Of a stretch of 7,712 nt of DNA, positions 1 through 6,872 are shown in pieces. A program made the translations under genes and the position numbers. The notes under the pieces are model-generated. The model was not told the DNA's origin and ran no database searches. It saw only the letters and a list, made by a program, of their open reading frames with translations. Position 1 is the first letter of the stretch; each line of letters opens with the position of its first letter. The DNA lies in the NCBI GenBank assembly GCA_013298335.1, contig JAAFHI010000128.1:1-7712 (forward strand), in the 5' to 3' direction. The stretch comes from Actinomycetota bacterium. GTDB taxonomy: Bacteria; Acidobacteriota; Blastocatellia; Chloracidobacteriales; Chloracidobacteriaceae.

Positions 1-1241
1 ACGAGATAGCCGACGAAGAAACCGCCGCCGAGGAAGGTCGCCATGCCGTTCCAGATCATGTGCAGCGTGACCGCGCCGATGTACCCGACCAGCGGCATGA
101 TGAAGCGGACCGCCGGTTTGTAGGATTCACGTGCAATGCCGCAGCCGATGCCGGTCATCGCGGTGAAGGTGACGTGGGCGAAGGGCGAGAGGATGCCGCG
201 GATGAAGAACAGGAAGATGAGGCCGCCGAAGCCGTTCCCCTGCAACGAGCGTCCGTAATAGAAGACGTTTTCCACCGTCGCGAACCCGAGGGCGATGAAG
301 CCGCCATAGACGATGCCGTCCACGATGTCGTCAAATTCCCGTCTCAGGAAAATCAGCAGTAAAACCACGCCGAGGCCCTTCGAGGCTTCTTCCATGATCG
401 GAGCGGAGATGACCGTGCCGACGATGTTGCCGGCTTCCCGTCCGGCGACGCTGCCCGCGACGAGGCCAAGGGCGGTATTGACGATGAAGGAGAAGACGAT
501 GGCCGCCAGTCCGCCCCAGAGAAACGCGGAGGCGAGCGCCCAGGGCGGCTCCGGGTCATACCGGTCGAGCCAGAGCAGCGGCAGGATGTAGACGATGACC
601 GGCGTGAACGCCACCACGGCGGCGATGATCGCCACAATCGGGTTGAGTTCGAGCAGCACGAGGCCGAGCACGATGACGCCAAGAATCAGCGAGATGATGA
701 TGCCGGCGGCGATCCCGATGTACTTCTTGCTGCTTGATGCTTTCGGCTGGGCGCGGTCGGGGTTGTACAGCCCGAGATTGGTAATCGTGTGGCGAATGCC
801 GCTCGGCGGCGCGCTGAACTGCGGGGCCGCGCCCGACGACATGGCCGGGGCGAATCCCGAACCGACCGGCGCGGTCATCGGTTTTGGCGCGGCCTGAACC
901 GGGGCGGGCGGTGGTGCTACGACCGGTTCGGGAGCGGCGATGGACATCGCGATGCGCGGGCCACCGACGCCGAGTTCGACGACATCGCCATTGTTGAGCC
1001 GCGACCTGCCCGCGACCCGCTGGCCGTTGAGAAACGTGCCGTTGGTACTGTTGTTGTCCACCACGTAGAAGCCGTCCGGCTCGACCTGAAGGGTGGCATG
1101 GCGCGTGGAGACCATGTTGTCGACGGCGGGATTGAATTGCAGGGCGCAATCGGCCCCGCGACCCAGGAGGAGCGAGCCGCTTTGAAGCTCGCGGTCCTGA
1201 CCTGAAAGCGACCCGGATTGAACGGAAAGACGAAGTTTCAT
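1..1241 (-). CDS. FHA domain fused to PrsW-family intramembrane protease (3' end outside window)
   Basis: Open frame of 413 codons that leaves the left edge without a stop. Residues about 20-95 form an FHA phosphothreonine-binding domain with its landmark residues: G27-R28, S45-x-R47-H48 and N67-G68 (motif NNSTNGTFLNG). A Pro/Ala-rich linker follows (about 102-170), then several hydrophobic segments from about 174 onward. The membrane part carries the PrsW-family pattern: WLDRYDPEPPW (224-234), E284-E285-x-x-K288, D304-D305...D308-G309 with E324-N325, H356, and H394-x-x-W-N398. These are the expected metal-binding and catalytic positions of this membrane metalloprotease family, related to CPBP/Abi proteases. 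The start ATG at 1239-1241 is preceded by GAGGG with a 5-nt spacer. In PrsW proteins the enzyme cleaves membrane substrates such as anti-sigma factors; here the FHA domain suggests control by, or recruitment to, Ser/Thr-phosphorylated partners (inference). Only a short C-terminal piece appears to be missing. Confidence 0.9.
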   Translation of the reverse strand, partial: MKLRLSVQSGSLSGQDRELQSGSLLLGRGADCALQFNPAVDNMVSTRHATLQVEPDGFYVVDNNSTNGTFLNGQRVAGRSRLNNGDVVELGVGGPRIAMSIAAPEPVVAPPPAPVQAAPKPMTAPVGSGFAPAMSSGAAPQFSAPPSGIRHTITNLGLYNPDRAQPKASSSKKYIGIAAGIIISLILGVIVLGLVLLELNPIVAIIAAVVAFTPVIVYILPLLWLDRYDPEPPWALASAFLWGGLAAIVFSFIVNTALGLVAGSVAGREAGNIVGTVISAPIMEEASKGLGVVLLLIFLRREFDDIVDGIVYGGFIALGFATVENVFYYGRSLQGNGFGGLIFLFFIRGILSPFAHVTFTAMTGIGCGIARESYKPAVRFIMPLVGYIGAVTLHMIWNGMATFLGGGFFVGYL

Positions 1242-1269
1242 GACGACCCTCGATGTCTGGAAGTAAGAC

Positions 1270-1292
1270 GAAAAAACCGGCGTCGGTTTTTC
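1270..1292 (-). terminator. AT-flanked hairpin, probable intrinsic terminator
   Basis: Perfect 8-bp stem AAAAACCG/CGGTTTTT with a 4-nt loop; read on the minus strand it ends in six T residues. It lies 82 nt after the stop of the DUF6265 gene, as expected for its terminator. The A-run on the other side means it could also work on the plus strand. It sits only 28 bp before the FHA-PrsW start codon, so it may act as an attenuator for that gene if the promoter lies further upstream. Confidence 0.6.
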
Positions 1293-1374
1293 GCTCTACT
1301 TCGGAAAGCGAGATTCGTGGACGAAATTGATCATCGGGGAATTACGGGCCGGGATGTGCCGGAAAACCGATCCC

Positions 1375-1872
1375 TCATTCCTGCTTTTCGCAGGAAATGC
1401 GCCGCATCGGAAAGTCGATGCCGACCGTTTTGCCTTTGTCGGGGCCTTCGATGCGGGCGAACAGCTTCGCCTTGCCCTCACGGCGATAGATGATGCGTTG
1501 CGGGAAGTCGTGGGCGGGGTTTTCAAAAACCGCCTCGGTGGCGGTGAGCTTCGTGAGCGTGAAAGCCACTTCCGTCTGACCGGGCATCAGCACGACGTAC
1601 TGAAGTTTGCTTTCCGGGCCGGTCCTGATCTGAAGAAATTCGATGAAGTTGGTTTTACCGTCCTTCACCGAGCGGCTCATCCCCAGCATCGTGCCTCCGG
1701 CGGGCGGCATCCAGGTTTCGCCCGTCCCCGCTTCCTTGCCTTCGCGCGCCCAGCAGCCGGTCAGCCAGGCGAGTTGGGCGATGGCCGAGGATTGCGTTTG
1801 CCCAGGCGTCAGGCCGGTTCCAAGCAGAAGGCAGAGCAGGCAGCGACCGAAAAATTTTGAAACCTGTCGCAT
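1375..1872 (-). CDS. Secreted DUF6265-family protein
   Basis: A 165-aa protein with an N-terminal signal peptide: positive MRQVSKFFGR, a hydrophobic Leu-rich core, and a likely cleavage near GLTPGQTQ. The mature part matches the DUF6265 family pattern: an early AWLTGCW motif, ETWMPPAGGTMLGMSR in the first half, then ENPAHDFPQRIIYRR, and a closing DFPMRR near the C-terminus. The family is a small, probably all-beta, exported domain of unknown function. I chose the ATG at 1870-1872 because AGGA (1881-1884) is 8 nt before it; the alternative ATG at 1879-1881 adds three residues (MNP) but would overlap that Shine-Dalgarno sequence. No lipobox cysteine is present at the expected place, so it is probably periplasmic or secreted and not a lipoprotein. 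It lies 133 bp after the bpX6-like gene on the same strand. Confidence 0.87.
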   Translation of the reverse strand: MRQVSKFFGRCLLCLLLGTGLTPGQTQSSAIAQLAWLTGCWAREGKEAGTGETWMPPAGGTMLGMSRSVKDGKTNFIEFLQIRTGPESKLQYVVLMPGQTEVAFTLTKLTATEAVFENPAHDFPQRIIYRREGKAKLFARIEGPDKGKTVGIDFPMRRISCEKQE

Positions 1873-2005
1873 CGGATTCATCCTTTTTTTGTAGAAGTTC
1901 GGGGTTTCCCGTTTCTGGCGTATGAATAACCGTCGACAAAAGCCCCTGGATAGGTCAGTCGGTTTCTGGCGAGCCGCGTCAGCGGCGGCATTCGATCTTC
2001 GGAGA
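1873..2005 (-). other. Intergenic spacer with two small hairpins
   Basis: Spacer of 133 bp between the bpX6-like stop and the DUF6265 start. A hairpin at 1990-2011 overlaps the bpX6-like stop codon: on the minus strand ATTTGATCT/AGATCGAAT, 9 bp with one G-T pair and a CCGA tetraloop. A GC-rich 5-bp hairpin follows at 1973-1986 (GCCGC/GCGGC). Neither is followed by a T-run, so they are not canonical terminators, but they may stabilise the 3' end of the upstream mRNA. I could not identify a convincing -35/-10 promoter. Confidence 0.35.
1881..1884 (-). promoter_or_regulatory. Shine-Dalgarno deciding the DUF6265 start
   Basis: AGGA at the end of an A-rich run, 8 nt before the ATG at 1872. It directly touches the alternative upstream ATG at 1881, which favours the shorter protein. 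Confidence 0.6.
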
Positions 2006-4768
2006 TCAAATTCGCAGGTTGCGGGCGACCACCCCCACGTGCGGGTTGACGACGACGACGCGGCCCCGGTCGTCCGCGAGAGTCATCAGTCCGTGAAAGA
2101 ATCGGACCGAGCAGGTCGTCGTGTTCTGAAGCCGGATGGCGGCCAGCCGACGGTAGTTGGCGAAATCGTAGGCCGTGACCACGGTTTCGCCCGTGCCGTG
2201 AAGCCGGACCGCGAACATTGCCGCGTCGCAGGCGAACCCGTTGGCGGGGTGCGGTCCGAATTCGTGGAACTCGGGCATCGGGATTTCAAGTTTCTGGGTG
2301 TCGCCGTCGTGGACGAGGACGCAGGGAAACGTCCGTCCGGGTTCGGCGTTCAAGACCGACGCGCGGGCGGTCAGGCTCAGGCGGGTGCCGTGGGGAAACA
2401 ACTGCGACGCCGTGACCGGGTTTTCAATTTTCGGCACGCGGGGCCGTTCGAGCAGGCGGCAGGCGGGCACGGCATACTTGAAGGTTTCCGTCTCGCCGCC
2501 CTTCGGCGTCGAATCGAAAATCAGAAAACTTGACGAGGCGTAGAGATTGGCGACCGTGCCGCAGTCGGGGATGCGCCAGAGCGCGTCGAAGCGGGGCCCG
2601 GTCGGGTCGATCATCAGAACGTCGCCGCGCGAGGCCACGTACCAGTGCTCGCCGTCATAACTTTCCGCGAAGGCTTCGAGTTCGGCGTCGCACCAGTCCC
2701 GGGCGGTGCCGCGAATCAGGTCGAGCCGGGCGATGCGTTTGATGTCGCCGCGATTGGCCACGGCCAGCGCGCTGTTGCCGTGCGTGGCAATGACGATCCG
2801 GTGCGCCGGGACGTTGAAATGGAACATCGTCCGCCCGTTGGGCGACAGCAGTTTCGCGCCGGCTTCTCCGAGCGCGACGAGCGTGCGTCCGTTGGGCAGG
2901 TGGACCGCGTCGTGAACGGGCAGCGTACCGCAGTCGTTGGCTTCGAAGGTGAATTCGAGCGGCGACATCCGCGACGCGGGAATTGCGGCGGGTTGCGGCG
3001 GAAGATCGGCCCGGAGCGTGAGGGAGTCGCCGTCCTGACTGTCTTCGATAAGTTTGGTGACGATGTTCCAGTCGCCGTTCGTGAGCCGTCGCGGATTTCC
3101 GAAGTCGCGCATGAGCGCGCGGGCGGCGCGGCGCTTGAGCGGCGTGAGCCGCGCGAGGTGGTGCGGCTTCAGGACGGTTGCGATGGCCGTCCGCTCGGGC
3201 GCGGTTTCGGGCATTTCGTCATCGAGGATTTCAACCGCGCGCGGCTGAAAGGCTTCCTGATCGTTGGGAAACTCCACGAGGTAGCGGGCGAGCATGTCCG
3301 CGCCGGCCACGCCACCCGCGTCAATGATGCGGCGCATCCATTCGGCGGCGATGCCGCGCGCCTCCTGAATCGGCCAGATGACCTGAACGGCTGCCGCGTA
3401 ATCGCCTGCGTCGGCCAGCGAATCCGCCCACAGAAGTCGCAGTTTCTTCGAAAGTTCGGGCTCCTTGTTTTCAAGCAGCGTGACGACCGCGCCGAACGCC
3501 TTGTGTCGTCGGGCGAGCATCACCGCGCGCTTCGTCTCGCCCACGAGGAGCCACAGCCGGATGACGATCGAAGGCGCAAGCTGGCGCGCCTCGGCGAGCA
3601 TCGCCGCCTCGCGGATTTTCCCGTGGCGTTCGAGGTAGGCCACGGCTTCCGTCGTGTCGCGAAGCAGTTCCGCGAGGACGAATGCCGCTTCCTCGTGGCG
3701 CCCCTGCGCGTCGAGCCGCTGAAAGGCCGCGCGATACATCTCGCGCATCTCGTTGAAGATGTCCCCGGTAAGACCGATGCTGCCGCCGGTGCCGCTCGCG
3801 CCGGAAAGATTGATTTTCAGGTCCGTGCGGGCGGTCGGCAGCCCGAAGAAAAAGCCCGATTCGCCGCTGCCCTCGCCGTTCAGGGGAATCGCGTGGCGCA
3901 GGGCTTCCTGCCAGTCGCCGTCCTCGAACATCCGCATCATTTTCCCGAGGTACTCCGCCTGCCGCCGTCCGTAAATCCGCGCCAGTCGCGAACGCATCAG
4001 GAATTCCGAAAAGAGATTTCGCGCCTGCTTCGTCAGCCACGACGGTTCCTGCGGCTGGATGTTCGAGAAAAGCGGATTCGAAATCGCCCTGCCGGACGGC
4101 GTCCGCACGGGTTCGTCGTCGTCGAACCAGCGCGCGAAACGGGCGAGCAGCCCCTTCAGGCCCGAGCCGCCGCCTTCACCCTCGCCTTCGCTTTCGTCCG
4201 CCATTGGCGAAAAGCCGCGTTCGGCCCGGCGGCGGAGTTCATTCAGAATGTCGGACTGTTCCGGCGCGGCGTCGGGCACGGTTTTGAACTGTTTGCGTCC
4301 GTCGAAGGTCGCCTGCTCGACGACCACCCGCGCCGGTTTGGGCCGGGCGCCGAGCGTGGCGGTGGGAATCGTCTTGAAATTCGAGAAGTCGAGCCAGTCC
4401 GCCGGGTCCACGGTTTCAAATGTGGTCAAAGGCGTAGTTACAAAATGGCCGCGACGGAACATCACGACGGCGTCGTGGGGCAGCGCCAGCGTTTCGAGTT
4501 GTTCCTTGGTGAGCGGCATCGCGGCGAGGACGCCGCCCTGCCGCGTGAACGGCAACCCGAGGGCAATGCGGCAATCGGTCGGAACCGCGGCGGGAAAAAC
4601 AACGAGGTAGCCCTCTTCCGCCCGCCGGACCTGCGTTCCGGGGTGCCACAACCGCAGAACGCGCGCCCGCGCCTCGGTTTCGCCGAGCAACTGCGCGTCG
4701 ATATGCAGCGCGGTCGCCGCGACCGTCCCGCGATGGATGTGTTTCACGATGCTCGGTGGTTTCTTCAT
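2006..4768 (-). CDS. bpX6-like domain, helical repeats and probable beta-propeller: ternary-system component
   Basis: A 920-aa soluble protein with no signal peptide or membrane segment. Residues about 8-107 (HRGTVAATALHIDAQLLGE, then EARARVLRLW, GLPFTRQGGVLAAMPL and a hydrophobic strand VVMF) resemble the bpX6 domain of MoxR-vWA-beta-propeller ternary systems. A linker follows that includes an acidic/Gly run, DESEGEGEGGGSG (191-203). Residues about 243-560 are alpha-helical with TPR/solenoid-like units (for example RLDAQGRHEEAAFVLAELL at 351-369 and YLERHGKIREAAMLAEARQ at 378-396). Residues about 600-920 are beta-rich with recurring units such as HLPNGRTLVALGE, GDVLMIDPTG and RGRVVVVNPH, consistent with a beta-propeller. 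No catalytic motif is visible, so a scaffold or recognition role is likely. It follows the vWA-propeller gene after a 97-bp repeat-filled gap. No Shine-Dalgarno precedes the ATG. The bpX6 name is from recall of family patterns; the domain layout is inferred by eye. Confidence 0.78.
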   Translation of the reverse strand: MKKPPSIVKHIHRGTVAATALHIDAQLLGETEARARVLRLWHPGTQVRRAEEGYLVVFPAAVPTDCRIALGLPFTRQGGVLAAMPLTKEQLETLALPHDAVVMFRRGHFVTTPLTTFETVDPADWLDFSNFKTIPTATLGARPKPARVVVEQATFDGRKQFKTVPDAAPEQSDILNELRRRAERGFSPMADESEGEGEGGGSGLKGLLARFARWFDDDEPVRTPSGRAISNPLFSNIQPQEPSWLTKQARNLFSEFLMRSRLARIYGRRQAEYLGKMMRMFEDGDWQEALRHAIPLNGEGSGESGFFFGLPTARTDLKINLSGASGTGGSIGLTGDIFNEMREMYRAAFQRLDAQGRHEEAAFVLAELLRDTTEAVAYLERHGKIREAAMLAEARQLAPSIVIRLWLLVGETKRAVMLARRHKAFGAVVTLLENKEPELSKKLRLLWADSLADAGDYAAAVQVIWPIQEARGIAAEWMRRIIDAGGVAGADMLARYLVEFPNDQEAFQPRAVEILDDEMPETAPERTAIATVLKPHHLARLTPLKRRAARALMRDFGNPRRLTNGDWNIVTKLIEDSQDGDSLTLRADLPPQPAAIPASRMSPLEFTFEANDCGTLPVHDAVHLPNGRTLVALGEAGAKLLSPNGRTMFHFNVPAHRIVIATHGNSALAVANRGDIKRIARLDLIRGTARDWCDAELEAFAESYDGEHWYVASRGDVLMIDPTGPRFDALWRIPDCGTVANLYASSSFLIFDSTPKGGETETFKYAVPACRLLERPRVPKIENPVTASQLFPHGTRLSLTARASVLNAEPGRTFPCVLVHDGDTQKLEIPMPEFHEFGPHPANGFACDAAMFAVRLHGTGETVVTAYDFANYRRLAAIRLQNTTTCSVRFFHGLMTLADDRGRVVVVNPHVGVVARNLRI

Positions 4769-4780
4769 TTGGATAACTTT

Positions 4781-4883
4781 AGTAGTTAGCAGTTAGTGGT
4801 TAGTAGTTAGATTTTTCTGCGAACCACTAACCACTAACCACTAACCACTAACCACTAACTGCTGTCTACTGGCCGCAGTCCAC
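4781..4883. repeat. Inverted heptamer repeat arrays (TAACCAC family)
   Basis: Period-7 tandem repeats in two opposed arms. The right arm (4821-4883, nine units) has TAACCAC as its core, with GAACCAC at one end and TAACTGC, TGTCTAC, TGGCCGC and AGTCCAC at the other. The left arm (4781-4810) has four units of AGTRGTT or AGCAGTT, the same repeat on the other strand. They are separated by an 11-nt AT-rich spacer. The right arm extends into the coding end of the vWA-propeller gene and contains its stop codon and last five codons. Confidence 0.92.
4788..4863 (-). promoter_or_regulatory. Long intergenic hairpin made by the heptamer arms
   Basis: The segment 4841-4863 is complementary to 4788-4810 over 23 bp; the only imperfection is one position that becomes G-U in minus-strand RNA. 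The loop is 30 nt. It begins directly after the vWA-propeller stop codon and ends 19 nt before the bpX6-like ATG. It could act as an mRNA processing or stability element, or limit expression of the downstream gene. No T-run follows it. Confidence 0.5.
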
Positions 4884-6677
4884 CACAAATTTCGCCAGGA
4901 CTCCGTTTTCGAGCAACGAATACACGACGACGGTTCCGCCTTCCGTCAGGTAGGCCACGATTGGCGCGCTCGGGCTGCACGTCGCCGAGACGATCCGCTC
5001 CGGCGCGGGCGGAAGGTTTTTCGTCCAGCCGATTCCCGACAGAAAAAGCTGGTGCGGATCGGTTCCGATGACGACGAGCGCGGCTTCCGCTTTGACCCAG
5101 TCGCCGGGACTGCCCTGCGTAACGCCGACGACGGTCGTACCGGGAGGGGTGCTGAAAACGCGCTCTCCAAGCGTGTTGACGACGACCCATTCGAGTTCGC
5201 TCCGCTGGACCGCGAGAAGGCCGATGTCCGGGTCGCCGCTTGCGCCGGGACAGCCGAAAAACGCGAACGGACCACTGCCTTCAACCCGGCGCGTCGTGAC
5301 GTCGCTCTCGGTTTTTCCCTGCGAAACGATTCGCCAGCCACCGCCGGTCAGGCAGGCGTAGTTGAGTCGTTCGCGATGCGTGCCGACGGCTTTGACGTTT
5401 CCGGTGATGAACGTCGCGGTGCGGGTGTCGTCCGTTCCCTTGAGCCGGAACAGGACGCCCGCGAGGTCAAGCATGTAGGCGTCGATGGACGTCCACGGAT
5501 TGGCGACCGGGAAAACGAGTGAAAGCAGCCGGTCACTGGCCTGGGTGGCCAGCGCGGGCCGGTCGGTACTGGTAAAGGTCAGGCCCTCGGCTTCGTTCTT
5601 GAGGAGCGGATTGAACCGGACACGGACGCTGGCCGCGGTCAGGTCCGCCGTGACGGTCCGCCCGGCGAGGCGCGTGACCGCGTGAACCTGAACGCCCGGT
5701 TCCAGGCGGTAAACCTTCGGTTTGCCCTGCTTGTCGTTGCGCGAGTTGGGAACCGGGAAAGCGAGCAGTTCGCTGTTCGCGTTCCGGGCGTAGAGTTTCG
5801 TATTGCCGAGCCCGAACACGAGGTTCGACACCGGCAGATAGCGGCTCCGCAAGGGTTTCAGTTCGACCGCCGGGCGAGGTTTGGCAGCGCCTTCGAACGG
5901 CTGACGAATCAGCCGGACGCACATCTTGTCGTCCGGCAGCGGCAAAACGAGCCTGGTCGCCGCGCGCTCGCGTTGTTGCACCGTCACCGCCAGCGTCCGC
6001 GCGCCGGATTCCCCGACATCCTCGACGGACATCCGCGAAAACGACCCGAGTTCGGGAAACCGGGCCAGACGCGGCCCGCCGATGAACCACGCGTCGTCAT
6101 CATTCGCCACCGTCCCGAACTGATCGCGCCACGCCGCACCGTCTTCCGCCGAGGCTTCGGTCGCGGTGCGCGCGTCAAGCAGGCGGCGGACATTGGCCTC
6201 GGTCACGCCCGCGACGAGCGGTTCGTTCGGATGGTTGAGAATTCCCCAGTAAAACGGCACGCGCGCCATTTCGGCTCGCCGGGCCAGTACGACGAGGGCG
6301 GCGAGATGCGCCAGACGCGGCGTGCCGAGCTGGTTTGGCCCGGTGTCGAAGATGACGACCGAGCGTTTCGCGCCCGCCGGTTCGACGCGGCGCAGATTGA
6401 GAAAAAGATGTTCGTAGGACGCGGCCCGCCGGATGAACTCTTCCGGCGCGCTTTCCGCGAGCGCCCATTCCGAAACCAGCAGGCGGTCATACAACCCTCG
6501 TCGTGTCAGTCCGTCATAGCCGTCGGGCTCGCCGTTCGGATTCGGCAGCGTGACCCGCAACGGCCCGACCGCCGCCGACAGCCGCTGCACGAGCGGGCCG
6601 AGCGCCACCGCCGATTCGCGCGGAAACAAGTCGAGCAGTTCGGCCCAGGGTTGGAGTGCGCGGGGAAGATCGATCAT
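4866..6677 (-). CDS. vWA-like domain plus probable beta-propeller: ternary-system core protein
   Basis: A 603-aa soluble protein. The N-terminal part (about 1-235) has the pattern of the vWA proteins in MoxR-vWA-beta-propeller ternary systems: YDRLLVSEWALAE (63-75), PEEFIRRA (78-85), the strand RSVVIFDTGPNQLGTPR (105-121), HLAALVVLARRAE (124-136), then a second core strand PFYWGIL. The metal-binding loop of a true vWA is DxSxS; here it is D111-T-G113-P-N115, so the MIDAS looks degenerate and may not bind metal normally. Residues about 240-600 are beta-strand rich with repeated short hydrophobic strands (KLYARNANSELLAFPVP, GTTVVGVTQG, PIVAYLTEGGTVVVYSL), consistent with a beta-propeller. It probably couples the MoxR ATPase to its partners. 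The start ATG at 6675-6677 lacks a Shine-Dalgarno; a C-rich stretch precedes it. The last codons (VDCGQ-stop) lie in a heptamer repeat array. Confidence 0.82.
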   Translation of the reverse strand: MIDLPRALQPWAELLDLFPRESAVALGPLVQRLSAAVGPLRVTLPNPNGEPDGYDGLTRRGLYDRLLVSEWALAESAPEEFIRRAASYEHLFLNLRRVEPAGAKRSVVIFDTGPNQLGTPRLAHLAALVVLARRAEMARVPFYWGILNHPNEPLVAGVTEANVRRLLDARTATEASAEDGAAWRDQFGTVANDDDAWFIGGPRLARFPELGSFSRMSVEDVGESGARTLAVTVQQRERAATRLVLPLPDDKMCVRLIRQPFEGAAKPRPAVELKPLRSRYLPVSNLVFGLGNTKLYARNANSELLAFPVPNSRNDKQGKPKVYRLEPGVQVHAVTRLAGRTVTADLTAASVRVRFNPLLKNEAEGLTFTSTDRPALATQASDRLLSLVFPVANPWTSIDAYMLDLAGVLFRLKGTDDTRTATFITGNVKAVGTHRERLNYACLTGGGWRIVSQGKTESDVTTRRVEGSGPFAFFGCPGASGDPDIGLLAVQRSELEWVVVNTLGERVFSTPPGTTVVGVTQGSPGDWVKAEAALVVIGTDPHQLFLSGIGWTKNLPPAPERIVSATCSPSAPIVAYLTEGGTVVVYSLLENGVLAKFVVDCGQ

Positions 6678-6700
6678 TGGGGGAGAAAGGTGTCGGGTAT

Positions 6701-6731
6701 CAGTAGTCAGTGGTTAGTAGTCAGTAGTCAG
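6701..6731. repeat. Heptamer tandem repeat (YAGTRGT)
   Basis: Four units with period 7 (CAGTAGT, CAGTGGT, TAGTAGT, CAGTAGT) plus a partial fifth. On the minus strand they read TGACTAC/TAACCAC, the same family as the 4781-4883 arrays. They lie in the leader of the vWA-propeller gene, 24 bp before its ATG. Confidence 0.85.
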
Positions 6732-6746
6732 AGAAAACCTGATTTT

Positions 6747-6794
6747 GGTTTTGAAAGAGGATAGCCCATAGCCGGACCGAAGGGAGGCTATGGG
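6747..6794 (+). repeat. 48-bp palindromic element, copy A
   Basis: A head GGTTTTGAAAGAGGAT is followed by a 9-bp inverted repeat, CCCATAGCC/GGCTATGGG, around a 12-nt loop. It is identical over all 48 bp, in opposite orientation, to copy C at 7352-7399. It resembles REP-type or miniature non-coding repeats. It lies in the 195-bp gap between the bpX5-like and vWA-propeller genes. Confidence 0.88.
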
Positions 6795-6813
6795 AAAACG
6801 GTTTCAAGAATCG

Positions 6814-6860
6814 GGTTTTGAAGAACGTAGCCCATAGCCGCAGCGCAGCGAGGCTATGGG
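6814..6860 (+). repeat. 47-bp palindromic element, copy B (diverged)
   Basis: Same layout and orientation as copy A: GGTTTTGAA head, then the unchanged stem CCCATAGCC/GGCTATGGG. The 12-nt loop differs at four positions. The tetranucleotide GTAG lies directly before the stem, a hallmark of REP elements mobilised by RAYT transposases; copy A has ATAG there. Confidence 0.82.
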
Positions 6861-6872
6861 AATGGATGTCGG

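Noticed and set aside
556..1149. Minus-strand 197-codon frame inside the FHA-PrsW gene
   Set aside because: It is an alternative frame of the real gene; the true frame has FHA and PrsW motifs, and this one is Arg-rich and featureless.
1820..1872. Lipoprotein signal in the DUF6265 protein
   Set aside because: The cysteine in the hydrophobic core is within the helix and not in a lipobox before a mature N-terminus; a normal signal peptide fits better.
1990..2011. Intrinsic terminator after the bpX6-like gene
   Set aside because: The hairpin overlaps the stop codon and has no T-run after it, so I list it only as a hairpin.
1922..2533. Plus-strand open frame of 203 codons
   Set aside because: Antisense shadow of the bpX6-like gene end, with low-complexity charged composition and no domain.
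2645..4789. Plus-strand open frame of 714 codons
   Set aside because: It lies antisense to the 920-aa gene and is a GC-rich shadow: Arg-rich composition, no recognisable domain, whereas the minus frame has clear domain structure.
4781..4883. CRISPR array
   Set aside because: Units are 7 bp and contiguous, with no unique spacers.
5682..6764. Plus-strand open frame of 360 codons
   Set aside because: Antisense to the vWA-propeller gene, Arg/His-rich, no motif, and it runs through the heptamer and into the palindromic repeat region.
6747..6860. tRNA or structured ncRNA gene
   Set aside because: The palindromes are simple hairpins repeated three times, without a cloverleaf or other known fold.
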